A stretch of DNA of 64,000 bases from Volvariella volvacea V23 (taxonomy: Eukaryota; Basidiomycota; Agaricomycetes; Agaricales; Pluteaceae): NCBI GenBank assembly GCA_000349905.1, contig KB722742.1:602692-666691 (forward strand), written 5' to 3'. This document shows positions 9,658 through 22,313 of this stretch, piece by piece. Position numbers and translations under genes: made by a program. The notes under the pieces were generated by a model, which did no database searches, had not been told where the DNA came from, and was given only the letters and a program-made list of their open reading frames with translations. Numbering within the stretch: the stretch's first letter is position 1; the number at the start of each line of letters is the position of its first letter.

Positions 9658-11769
9658 ATGGTTGTGCTTTCGATTGGCAGAGAGAGTCGACGACGAAACA
9701 AATTGCGCAAAGGCGCACCAAATTTGAACGCTGCTCCTCCTGATCATCACCCACCGTCATACCCATCGTCATCCGACCTCCCCGCATCCGTGCCCCATCA
9801 CTGGCCCTCCAATGTAATATCCCCGCCCAGCACACTCTCCTCTCCATCCCTCCCTTCGCTGGTCATCCCAATGCAGACCCATCCTTCCATACCGCCCCCA
9901 TCGCCCTCCATCGCGTCCGCACACACCGCCTCCGTGCACGCTGCCTCCGTGGCGTCCCACATTCCCCTCCTGCAAAGCAACAGGTCCCCTGAGCATGCAG
10001 AGAGGCCTCTGCAGGCGGGCCAGAGAAAACTAACCAAACCGAGGCCGTTTCTTCCCCCGATCCCATCGGGATCATATGCCCATCTCCCAGAGAATGCAGG
10101 CCACAACGGAAACTCACTCAACTCAAATTCTCCGCAGCGCCGCTCCCGCCGCGTAACTCTCAACCTTCCCCCACGGGACAAGCGTGCTTCTGATGATGGG
10201 GATGCTCGTCCGAGCAGCATACTAACTGCCCTAACCCGGTGGAGTCGTTGGAGAACTGCAGATGCTCAAGAAACGAGGGCGGATACGGTTGCCACATCCA
10301 CACGTCGCAATTCCATGTACTCTGTACGTCTTGGTAATTTCTTTGCTTCCTCTTAGCTACCTACCATGTATCGCTGCTATATATGTCATGTATACGAGTT
10401 ATTGACCAATTGACCGTTCATCTAGTCCACCATACCGTCGCCGCATACTGGGCGCCCAACCTCCGCAGCAGTCGAGCCAGGTAACCACGCGGCCTGGGGC
10501 AGTGTCAAGGTGTTTGACGCCTTCAACCCTCCTCAGCGTCTATTGACTGTACCCTGGTCACCCACGTGGCAGCCGACCTTAAACTTCAAGATCCACCCGC
10601 ACGATGACAATTTCATAAGCCCTGAAGCGACGCGTATCTTATCAAATTCCCCCTCCAGCATCGAAAGCTCATTAGACGATGAGTACGCTGGCAGTGCCAG
10701 CCGTCGCCCTAGACTCGTGAGGCGGGATGCTGGCATACCGCCAACGCGACGGTGGACCCTCGCAATGGTGATGAAGGACGAGGCGGTCTCTAACGAAACT
10801 CTGGTCCAGTGCTTTGAACGCATTCGACTGAGGAGCGGGTGGGCGACCGAGGACGACGCCGTTGAGGCTGGCGTGTGGGAGGTAGGAGCACAGCTGCCCT
10901 TGTCGCCATCATCGTTACCATCCTTGCGTTCTAACGACTCGGATAGCAAGCTGAGCAGTGAATCGAGCCCATTCTTGCCGACTTCAATATCTAGCCCGCC
11001 GTTCTTGGCCTCTGCGCGTCGCTCTTTGTTGACTGCGCGCGAGCTGGTATACACGGAAAGGCGGTATCTGTCCTCGCTTTACACTCTACTTCTGGGTCAA
11101 ACCACCACTCCACCACCGTCAAAAATGCTCAAATACGTCCGGGACCTCGCCAAGGTCAGCAACGACCTTCTGGCTCGAATGGAGGATGACCCTAGTGTGT
11201 GGGGCCTTGCGGCGGCATTTCTCGAGATGGAGGACTACATTGAACACGTATTCGTTGCCTGGTGTGGCGTTGTTGGGACCTGGTTCTCAAAGGACGGGTC
11301 ACATCGCAGAAAGCTCAGCAAAAACCGCCACTCATTGCCCGTCGAGTTAGTTCAAGAAGCACTGAACCTTGCCTTGAGGCAATCCACTCACGCGTGGGAC
11401 GACCCCACTATGCCTGATTCTGTCCATACAAAGCAGGTTTTTGTGGCTCCGGGCATCACGGGTCTGCGCAATAAGGACTCTGATTCCATTTCGTTGGAAA
11501 AGGTCGAAAAGGCGGCAAAGCCCACGGTTAGGGAGCTTGCGATTCTCCCCACGCAACGGGTTACTCGATACACCTTGCTATACCGCAGTAAGTAGTGGAG
11601 CTGATTGAACGAAGCGCGAACCTGCGTTCTAATTTTTATAGGTCTTTTAGATCATACACCCCCTGCGTCACCATCTCGTATATTGTTAGAACGCACTGTA
11701 GAAGTCACGTCCAGGATCGCACATAAATGTGACGAAGTTCGGAAGATCATTATACCACCAAAAGCATGA
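9658..11769 (+). CDS. DH-domain RhoGEF-like protein without a PH domain
   Basis: Three exons (9658-10323, 10426-11587, 11642-11769) give 651 residues. The first 220 are a Pro/Ser-rich, basic, low-complexity region. The middle has WGSVKVFDAFNPPQRLLTVP and a Ser-rich stretch. The C-terminal about 200 residues form a Dbl-homology domain: LLTARELVYTERRYLSSLYT (CR1-like), YVRDLAKVSNDLLARMED, and PTQRVTRYTLLYRSLLDHTP (CR3, the strongest match). It ends SRIAHKCDEVRKIIIPPKA. DH domains catalyse GDP/GTP exchange on Rho/Rac/Cdc42 GTPases. The protein stops just after the DH helix bundle and I see no pleckstrin-homology domain. The start is the first in-frame ATG that avoids the end of NBR1; an earlier in-frame ATG at 9601 also exists. 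Confidence 0.85.
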
Positions 11770-13030
11770 TTTATCTAATTGCATGTACTTGTATATTAAC
11801 TCATCCTCTGCTATGTCGTGATGTACTAGACCAAGTAGGTCCTGTATTATACCTGTTTGTTGAACCTGATTACGGAGGCGTTCTTCGATGGCGCCCACGC
11901 TTGGGATGTGGAGGTCTTCCGGTCGTCACCCGCCGTACCTTCCCTACGTGATACAATAATCCATCAACCAGGAACGAGTTTTTTTGCAGCGAACCTACAG
12001 GGTGCGATTTCTCGCTAACGCAAAGGCTATATACTTTCCAGCATTCTGGATGCTGTTTATTTGTCCAGAACTCGAGATAGACGTTCTGGCCACCTGTAGT
12101 ACCTTGGATTCGCAACTCTCGTGAAGTTTTTCATATCTTTTTCTCAGTGATCGCCGTCCCGCGAGTCCATTATCGCACTTTGTGTGATAGCTGCTATTTT
12201 GTAATCTGAGCATGACGACATTGATATTCAAACCCCCCAAAACTTTCTGAACTCCTCTTGGGGCTGGTAGCCGATCATCAGCTCAAGGGGCACCTACCAA
12301 AACGCAATACGAGGTGTGGTACTTCTGGCTGTTGTGTCTCCTGGTACCCACAATCTTTGGACAGCTTTGAGCTTCCGCTGTTTCTTGGCCTAGCTGATCG
12401 GCATTGATTGGACCCACAGTCCAAAATGGTTTGCCTCTTGGGTGTCTCAGCGACGCCAACTATCACAATGATCAATGCGATAAGTAATCGACAGGAAAGG
12501 GGCGTGTAAGCAGGCTTGACATGGGGAGGGTCTATCCTGTGCGGAGAAGCTGTGAGCAAACCTGATCTTCGCCCCTTTGGGTTTAAGATGATGGTGATTT
12601 GAACGGACGAACCGATGCACGAAAAGATTCCATTTCGGTTGGTTGGCATGGTGTGGAAAATGAATCGAAGCAGTTCAAAGGGTTGAAAATTCAAATTGGC
12701 TCCCTGCCTGCCCGGCTGATGTAGGATGGCCCGCTGTTGCCCTCCACGACCCCAGAAGGACTTTTGGAAGATGGATGCCAAGTGCGCGAATGCTGTATGT
12801 GAATATCTCACCAAACGGTGCAAGAGTTTAAATGGTTTACCCTTGATGATCTCCGTGTTCTGATGTGTGCGCTCAGGTAGGCATTGCAATTCCAATAGTT
12901 AAAGGTTTTTCATTGGACGCGAATCTATGGGGTACACAAGCTTGCCGCGATGGTAGAACATGTGATACATGGGGGACGAAGGCCTCCATTTACTCTAATA
13001 AGTAAGAATACACGAAAAACCCAATGCACA
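11770..13030. other. 1.26-kb stretch with no recognised gene
   Basis: Nothing here resembles a family I know. The longest open frame (12278-12895, minus, 205 codons) has one hydrophobic run (RLLIALIIVIVGV), otherwise ordinary composition, and no splice partners I can support. It may be chance, a decayed gene or a lineage-specific gene. The flanks should hold the 3' UTRs of the convergent RhoGEF and Nxt1-like genes. Confidence 0.4.
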
Positions 13031-13691
13031 TTAACCCACAAAGCGAAAGGCGTCCGCGCTGATATAATACTTGGCGACTTCCCCTGCTTTGGTTGGAGGG
13101 GCAGATGGGTCGGGGACGAGGACAAAGGTCTGCGAAAATACACGCGGATGCCCATCCACTGTCCGGGCTGGGGTATTTGGTGGGTTCCCCGCTGGGCCGC
13201 GTCCATGAGTGACACTCCCCGAGACGGTGACCATCAAGGACGGCGGGGAGGTGCCTGTGTTGGCGTAAAGGGGGTGAGTGAAATGTGAATTCCTCGAATC
13301 AATTGTTTGACGAACCTGGAATAGGATGACAATCGAAGGATTGGACTTCGTGCTTTGTTATTGGCATCTTCTCGATGAGCTGCCGCACCCCGTCCGCGCC
13401 TTGGAACGGCTTTCCATTCCACGTCAACGAGGACGCAGGGCGATATAATTTGGGGAGGTCTGTCAGGCGTGTGTCCGAGTCATAGGCGGAATAGTAGATA
13501 TGGGTAAAGTGGTCGGCAGCTCTTGTGGCGATTTCGATGCTGGATTGGCGTTAAGGTTCAGAACGACTTGGAAGGCTGGTCAAGAGGAAAGCAACGGACT
13601 CTGCGGGGGTAAGGCTTGTCCTTGGGGGCGCGGTCGCTGCAGACGATGTGGCGTTGGATGTCGGGGCTGGTGTTGTGGTGGATGAAGTCAT
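13031..13691 (-). CDS. NXT1: NTF2-like mRNA export factor, Nxt1/p15 type
   Basis: Three exons (13600-13691, 13316-13539, 13031-13254) give 179 residues in an unbroken frame. After a Thr/Ser/Pro-rich leader, the NTF2 fold is clear: IEIATRAADHFTHIYYSAYD, then LYRPASSLTWNGKPFQGADG, LIEKMPITKHEVQSFDCHPI, SLMVTVSGSVTHG, RVFSQTFVLVPDPSAPPTKA and KYYISADAFRFVG. In the family, Nxt1/p15 pairs with the large export receptor (NXF1/Mex67) to carry mRNPs through the nuclear pore. The introns are 60 and 61 nt, GT-AG. A generic NTF2-domain protein is the alternative, but the length and the lack of other domains favour Nxt1. It diverges from the Isc1-type gene, with 132 bases between the ATGs. Confidence 0.85.
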
Positions 13692-13823
13692 CCCTCGCGT
13701 GTGGTGTGACGGTGTGACGCTTTATGGCCAAGAGAGGCTTATCCGGATTAGGATGCCACTATTCGCGAGTACACCCCCCCTCCTCGATGACTCCTTGCAG
13801 CTCGACTCTCGCTCTTCCCCTGA

Positions 13824-15333
13824 CATGCCAGATACCCAATTGCGCATCCTGACCCTCAACTGCTGGTCTGTACACCGTTTTTTCCCGAAAAAACTCTAGA
13901 ATAACATCCGTGCCTTCAGGGGACTCAAATTCATATCCAAATACCGTCAGGAGCGCTATAACGGTATCACCGAAGAGATATTGAAAGGCAACTATGATAT
14001 TGTGACGCTCCAAGAGATATGGGTCTTTTCAGAATACCAGCAAGTACGCACAAAGCTAGCCTCTCGGCTTCCCCATGCCAAATTCTTCTACAGGTATGCC
14101 TTTGTTGTTCCTTTCCTTTGTGGTCTTGTAGCTTCATCTGGAACTATCTTTAGTGGTGCCCTAGGATCAGGTCTCGCCATATTGTCCAGATACCCCTTTG
14201 TAGCTAGCTCGATACACCCATACTCGCTGAATGGCGCGCCGATTGATGTCGCTGCTGGCGATTGGTTCGTTGGCAAGGCAGCTGCTAGCGTGGTCATTCT
14301 ACACCCGATATTAGGCCAGGTGGAGATTTTCAATACCCATGTAAGTGTAAGGGGTCTCATCACGTTATTTTTGGATTAACAACCATCTAGCTATTCGCAA
14401 AAGGAGGCGAAGGAGGACCCGAACATAACCGCGCACATCGTCTGGTTAATGCATGGGAATTTGCCAAGCTTGCACGGAAATCAGCAGAGGGTGGTCGTTA
14501 TGTCATTGCGGTGAGCACGTACCCCTAAACGCCTATTGAGTATGCTTAAGGTGCACCAGGCCGGCGATTTCAATAGCATCCCTACCACACTCCCGATGAC
14601 CGTAATTCGTGACCATGCCGGTCTTTTGGATTCATGGGTTGTTTCAAACCCTCGTAGTCTTACTGCAACAACAGCACTGACTGCAGCAGAAGCAATTGGT
14701 AGACTTGGAGTTACTGCTGATTCCCCGCTGAATTCCTGGTCGGCCCACAAACCACTGGATGAATTTGCACGGGCATCGTGGGGAAAACGATTGGATTACA
14801 TTCTATACCGCCAACCCCGTTGGGTCAGACCAGATCAAAATGAATCATACCCTGTCCTCCATTGCACAGACTGCAAGGTGGTCCTCACAAACAAGATACC
14901 AGGTCATGAGTTCTCCTACTCGGATCACTTCGGTTTGGAAGCAACCTTTGAGGTTCAGTATACCTCCGGAAGCAATCTATCAATCTCTCAATCCGAGCTT
15001 TCCAGCGAGTCCATTCAAACTGTCATACAGGCGTTGATGGCATGTTATCGATTCTCTCGCGAGAGAGCACGCAAAGAGCTCGCGATCTTTGGGTTGTGCC
15101 TCCTATTTCTCATTTTCCTTGCCATAGGGTCAGCTTGGCTACCGTTTTCCTGGATTAATCCCATCTTCATCGTCGTTTCTGTTGCTGTTGCTTGGTTGGC
15201 AACAACGATGCTTTATGAAGGATTTTTGTTTGGTAATTGGGAGTGTAACGCGCTTATGAACATCGCAGAGGAAATGGAGCTATACCGTACTGGTCAGGAC
15301 ATAATCTCTGGCAGGTGCTCACCTGCCCTTTGA
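13824..15333 (+). CDS. ISC1: Inositol phosphosphingolipid phospholipase C (neutral sphingomyelinase type)
   Basis: Endonuclease/exonuclease/phosphatase fold: LRILTLNCWGLKFISKYRQE, YDIVTLQEIWVFSEYQQV (catalytic Glu), GDWFVGKAAASVV (the P-loop-like segment of Isc1), EIFNTHLFAKGG, VIAAGDFNSIPTTLPM (Asp/Asn), KRLDYILYRQP and FSYSDHFGLEATF (catalytic Asp-His). Two hydrophobic segments near the C-terminus (LAIFGLCLLFLIFLAIG and INPIFIVVSVAVAWLATTML) match the two-helix anchor of neutral sphingomyelinases. It cleaves inositol phosphosphingolipids to ceramide at ER or mitochondrial membranes and needs Mg2+. At least four short introns interrupt it; one donor is GTCTGT (about 13867). The start is chosen just before LRILTLNCW. 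Confidence 0.95.
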
Positions 15334-15448
15334 TATCTATTACAGTAGATAACCCCGTTGTTATACCCTTCGAACTAGGATAGCCATTTTAGGAAATGAT
15401 GCATCGTTAGTGTCATCTTGCCTTAGCGCTTAACCACCACATTACTCG

Positions 15449-16361
15449 ATGGACCCCAACCAACAGCCAAGAACAGACGCCACGACTGTTGCTCATCTCG
15501 AACCATGCGCAGTGCGCATCACTAGAGGCGGATCAATACGCAGCTGGGTGGCATTTGCACTCAAATTCTTCGAGGTAAGTTCCTGACGATGCCTATTCCA
15601 CATTCTGTACCCACCACTAGCCACAGCCTGAGTTCATTCCCTCATTGTTAACAGGGAAATGAAACGACTCCATTAATCATACATACCTTGCCACCAAGTT
15701 ATTCTCATTTAGCTGCCACTCTCCCCATTCACCCAACGGAGACGTCAAACCAAGCCACCAACAGCACGCACGACGATGCCGCTGCAAGCACCGCGGAAGC
15801 GAAACAGAGCGACGCGTCTAAAACGACGTCCACTACATCGACAAGTAGTATTACCGCGAACATACCGCGAATGCTTACCGTAGTAGAAATAATTAAGCGG
15901 GAGTATTTGAAGGAGCTGGCCGCCAAAAAATCGGATCGACTGCTCGGGTTGTATCAATACAACGAGGTGGGTTGTCTAGAAGAGTTGGAGGAGTCTCCGA
16001 TTGGGGGTGAAACAGACCAGAACCAAGCGGAGGCGGATCGTTCGGAGAGGATTGTAGCTATGCTACAAGGGAAGAACTTGTAAGTCAGCTTGGATCTCTC
16101 TTATTCGCAAGGCGCGTCTACAACGCACGCGTAGCCCAAAACTCAAGCAAACGCCATACATGAGGGTGATCCTTTGCGGGAGCGCCATCCCACAACTCAG
16201 CGGGAGGCGTGTAACGTACGTGTCGGTTCTCTGTTCTCATTCTTTGACCTGAGGGTCATTGCAGTTACCAACCACCTGCTCGCCGGAAAATAAGTAAATC
16301 TGCCAGGGCACGAGCACGAAAACGAGATGTGAAACATTCGCCATCCATGTCGGTCAGTTAG
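15449..16361 (+). CDS. Alba-domain DNA/RNA-binding protein
   Basis: Four exons (15449-15574, 15655-16079, 16135-16215, 16265-16361) make 242 residues in frame. The Alba core is split by an insertion: VRITRGGSIRSWVAFALKFF and PLIIHTLPPSYSHLAATLP, then a Thr/Ser/Ala-rich loop, then MLTVVEIIKREYLKEL. A second conserved part follows: YMRVILCGSAIPQLSGRRVT, then a basic tail rich in ARARARKR. Alba-like proteins bind RNA, including as RNase P/MRP subunits (Pop6/Rpp25 type). The basic tail fits nucleic-acid binding. I cannot say whether this one belongs to RNase P/MRP. The large low-complexity insertion between core strands is notable. Confidence 0.82.
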
Positions 16362-16498
16362 ACATCCACAATTGCGATATATTGTCCAGTGTAGACTAGT
16401 GTTACAAGCGCTATGGATACACAATGCGTGTCTTATTCAGCACCAATACAAAAAAGGGGAAAGGGATTTGATATAGATGGCATAGGTAAGTATACGCG

Positions 16499-18715
16499 CT
16501 ATGATGACGTTGCCGTCCGGTTTTTGTACAACAGCGTCTCGTTAGCTGGGCATTGTGACCAGCTATTAACAAGACTTGTAAGATCCGGATGGCTGGCATT
16601 GTTTCGTCGTAATGAGGGAGAAGGAGGCGGCGAACTGATTTGCGTCATAGTCAAAGCAGAAATGCGAGATAGTGCCGGAGAACTCGACAATGATTTGCCA
16701 CTATAGGTGATATCCTGCGGGATCGGGGAACTGGCAGTCTGTGGCTGTTGCGATGGTATAAGGACAGAGATAGCAGATTGGATACGCCGAAGGGCACGAG
16801 TGGTAGACGAATTTTCTGCGAGAGCAGATGGTTGCTCCTTGCTGTCCTCTAAATCCGAGGTGATATCGCTCGAAATCCCGTCAGAAAGGGTGGCTATCGA
16901 AGAGGACCAAGTCGAAGCTGGGTGCCAGCTTGGGAATTCCTCTTGCTCTTGAGAATCGGGTGTACTGCATAGAGTCGGTTCGTCCTCAGAGTCTTCAGTA
17001 TTGCTACTCGATTTGATTGTGACGTCATCGTCCATAGGGGTAAATGCCTCGACGCCATCACCATCGACAACTGTGGTCTTATTCGTAACGAATTCTTGAG
17101 CGAGCTCCTTGCGTGCAGTCGAATCGAGGTCTTGTGGTGGTCGTGTGTATTGTTGACCGAGTGCTCGCACAAAGTTGTGCATCGATAAGAACGCTCGCTG
17201 TGTGGCCGGGAAAAAGGGGTATGTCTGGAATACGTGTATCTAAAGGACTATTAGGATGGCCGGTGTAAACTGACATCCCCGGTTGAACTTACGGCGTCCT
17301 CGTACAACTCGTGGCGTACTTCGACACCAGCCAATTTCGCTTTGTGAGCGAACAAAGTGATCTCGTCTCGTAATACCTCAGCATCTCCAGCTTGGATCAG
17401 TAATGGTGGCAGGCCAGTGCAGTCCCCGAAGAGTGGGCTAGCATAAGGGTGTGTTAAGTAGCGCTCCATATGATCGCCAAGATATAGAGCTATGGGATTC
17501 ATGTGGCTGTCTGCGCTGGGAAAGGGCACAACATCGTAGTTGGCATTTGAATCCCACGACTCACAGCTCATTGTGAGGTCTTGTGGATTATAATGTTACT
17601 ATACAAATATCCAATAGCCGTGGTCAGTACTCACCAACCCAAGGGGACATTAACACAGCGGCGGCAGGTAGTGGATAGCCATTGTCCCTGAGGTACATGA
17701 GCAAGGCGAGAGACAAACCTCCACCAGCGCTGTCACCAGTGACTATAACGTTTTCGGAGGGGATACGAAGGTCCTCAACAAGCCGCAGATAACCAGCAAC
17801 AACATCATGAAGAGGACCAGGAAAGTGTGTTTCAGGCGCAAGTCGATAGTCAATAGCTACATGATAATCAGTCAATGCATTCCAAACATTCAACTGCGAG
17901 ATTTACCAAATACGCGAGTATCAGTATACTTCGATAAGGGGATGGTGAGTAATCTCTGAGCAGCAGCGCTTGACAGGTAATATGCGCCTTGAATAGCTTA
18001 TGAGGCGGGGTGAGGCTGAGGCTGATGAGTCAACGGACTCACCACCGTGAATGTAGAATATGACTTGCTCCTTCTTCTTCAATTTCGACTGCAAACCAGC
18101 TTGAGCGTTACGGGAGGCTTTCCATTCGGTTTGCAAGTTCTGCCACGTCTTTTTGCCTACCACCCATTCTCCAGAGAGCTCACGTTCGCCTGTCTCTGCA
18201 GCGTCATACTCTGCAAGGATACCCCGCAGGTGGCGCCTCTTTACTTTGAACGTGACCGGAGTGACAAGGGCATCTGACGGCAATGGCACCCAACCGCCAA
18301 TACCCATGAGAATGCGAACGGTCGACTAGAGGCAGATGTCACGACAAGAAATCAATGATCGACAAACGGACTTACAATGTCAACGAGACCGCTGTGTCTC
18401 CCTACACCTCTCATTACACTGGATACGATAGTCATTTCTATTCCCCAGGATTTACGTCTAGGACCCCATATATGATGCGATAGAACATCTCCAGTGATTT
18501 CCGTTGCTGCAATGACGGGAGAACTAGTCAAATAATTGGGTGATATTGCCACTCTGCCTACCTTTTGAGAAAACTGCTATACCATACCTCCAAACATCCC
18601 ACAGATGTAGCGGTTGTCTGGGTTGCAGTCTGAGCTTTGGATCAATACGAGCAGAAGGGGGCGCAATTCCAGGTGTTGAATAGTGGTCCAGGGAAGGAAG
18701 TGGGGAAGTGCTCAT
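16499..18715 (-). CDS. HSL-family alpha/beta hydrolase with long serine-rich tail
   Basis: A multi-exon hydrolase of about 640 residues. The catalytic domain shows the oxyanion-hole motif VIFYIHGG, AIDYRLAPETHFPGPLHDVV, the nucleophile elbow VIVTGDSAGGGLSLALLMYL, LPPLLIQAGDAEVLRDEI (acidic residue) and HELYEDAVHVFQ (catalytic His). This is the hormone-sensitive-lipase/acetylhydrolase group, which cleaves carboxylic esters of lipids or small molecules. The N-terminus (MSTSPLPSLDHYSTPG, then LWDVWRYGIAVFSKATEITG after a 55-nt intron) is longer than usual. The last 200 residues or so form a low-complexity Ser/Thr/Asp tail, probably disordered. Start at 18715; upstream codons to 18796 are possible. 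Confidence 0.9.
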
Positions 18716-19262
18716 TAGTGTGTAGCTGATTGGAGGAGAGCCACAAGACGTGGCAGGCCTGAAAGCAAATAACCAGGGAGGGAAAAGAATTGTCATCTAA
18801 AGTTGCGAAACCAATGCTGAAGGTCGTGTGTGGGGGAGATATTAGAGCATTGGCTTCATGATGGTGGTGTGAACGAAGAAAGCTGGAGTTAGACCAGGCG
18901 GCCCCCTGGGTGCACGTGTCTCGGAGTGGAGTCGAGATGCACAGCGGCCAAGCTTATACAAGATACGCCCCACATCTCCTTTTCTAGTTCGCTCCACTGT
19001 GCCATAAATGCAGCTGGCGCGTTGGGCATTATTGGTTCTCTGCAAGTCAGTTTTTGTGATTGCATTTGTGATTGAACAATGACTGCATGCAATTCCGTGC
19101 TACGTCAATATAGTGTGAGCACGACAACAACATCGAGAATAAGGAGAAACAATAGTATAAGTGCTGGGCACTACCCCGGCTTCCCCGCATTCCTCAGCCC
19201 GCCCCGATCACATCGATCGAAGACAAATAGTCAATTTCCGGCCGAAGTTACGTAACACCCAC
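18716..19262. other. Intergenic between MetAP2 3' end and hydrolase start
   Basis: These 547 bases should hold the hydrolase promoter and the MetAP2 3' UTR. A short minus-strand frame (about 18889-19040, containing PAAFMAQWSELEKEMWG) follows a possible acceptor, but I found no start or partners for it and do not call it a gene. Confidence 0.45.
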
Positions 19263-21011
<1,749 letters not shown>

Positions 21012-21197
21012 GTTTTTGTCAGGTTTGAATGCAGATTTCGTCAAACGCAGGCTGATGCAAGGGACTGAAAACCCAGATTCGAGTCGACGAGTTTGAGCAG
21101 AAGATTACGAATACCAGAAGCATCATTGGCCTGCGATCAGGTGATTGGGCACAAATTATCTTATCTGGTTTCCAAGCGATCAATTGCTGTAACGCCC
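21012..21197. promoter_or_regulatory. Divergent promoter MetAP2 / RIB7
   Basis: The MetAP2 and RIB7 start codons point away from each other across 186 bases, so both promoters and leaders must lie here or run into the genes. I saw no clear TATA box. Confidence 0.5.
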
Positions 21198-22204
21198 ATG
21201 CCCGCACTTGTATTCCTGGAAGGTGTCTTTGGCAGGTTTCGAAGCGAAACGAAACCTTCAGCACGCCCACTTGTCACCCTCACTTTTGCCCAATCTCTCG
21301 ATGCCAAAATTGCGGGGAGAAATGGCAAACAACTCATCCTCAGTGGAAATGAGAGTATGGTGATGACACATTGGTTCGTGTGTTCCCTATCCAGTTTGGT
21401 GGTCTCGCTGACGATGGGCTCATTCTAGGATGAGAACCATGCATGATGCCATCTTGATTGGAATCGGTACCGCATTGAATGACGATCCGCAACTGAACAG
21501 TGCGCTGCTCTGCATCCGCACAGCAGGCTGAATTACCAACACGAACATAGCGCGCCATCTGCCACCCCGCCAGCCAGATCCCGCAAGCGGGCATAACAAC
21601 CCTTATGACTTACCACGCCCGATCATCATAGATTCTCAACTGCGCCTTCCTCCCGATTGCAAACTGCTGAACAATTATCGTGCCTCTAGAGGAAGACGAC
21701 CGTGGATCATGTGCGCCGAACGAGCTGCAGACCTAAATGATGTTGAATGGACCACTCGTATCGAGAATTTAAAAGATGCAGGTGCGCGCATATTCGAAGT
21801 TGCAGTGGGCGCAGACGGTGAGCTCCTGAACACACGGTGCTACTTCCAGCTAAATTATGACCCATGAGCAGGACGATTATCCTTAGCGGCCGTCCTGCAC
21901 AAGCTCAAAGAGTTGGGGATCCAATCCGTGATGGTTGAAGGTGGTGCTCAAGTCATAGCATCGTTTATCGCGGAAGATGCCCATAACCCAGATGGTATAA
22001 TCGATACTATTATTCTCACCATTGCACCGACTTTCGTCGGGAGTGAGGGCGTAGGATATGATATCGCCTCAGTTGAGGTACGTTGACGTTCGACCGTCCT
22101 CAAGTAAATATGAACTTACCATTGCCTTATAGTCGTCCAAATTCGTTCATTCACAGACAATCACGCTCGGAAAAGATAGTGTTGTGGCACTTCTTCGGCA
22201 GTGA
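21198..22204 (+). CDS. RIB7: 2,5-diamino-6-ribosylamino-pyrimidinone 5'-phosphate reductase
   Basis: Starts MPALVFLEGVFGRFRSETKP and continues PLVTLTFAQSLDAKIAGRNG and the family signature MHDAILIGIGTALNDDPQLN. After an intron come RPIIIDSQLRLPPDCKLL, RPWIMCAERAADLNDVEW, and the NADPH-domain ending GIQSVMVEGGAQVIASFIAE and IDTIILTIAPTFVGSEGVGY. The last exon adds SSKFVHSQTITLGKDSVVALL and stops at TGA 22202-22204. In fungi this enzyme performs the NADPH-dependent side-chain reduction of riboflavin synthesis before deamination. It is the stand-alone RibD-C-type reductase. Five short exons are joined with GT-AG introns. Confidence 0.95.
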
Positions 22205-22313
22205 TCGCTCGTATTCATCGGTGGTAGTGTGTATTACTGATCTACTAAATTACCCCAAAGCATTACATGTAGTGTACAGCAAGAAACAGTGAAAGTCTTG
22301 AGGAAGAAACAAC

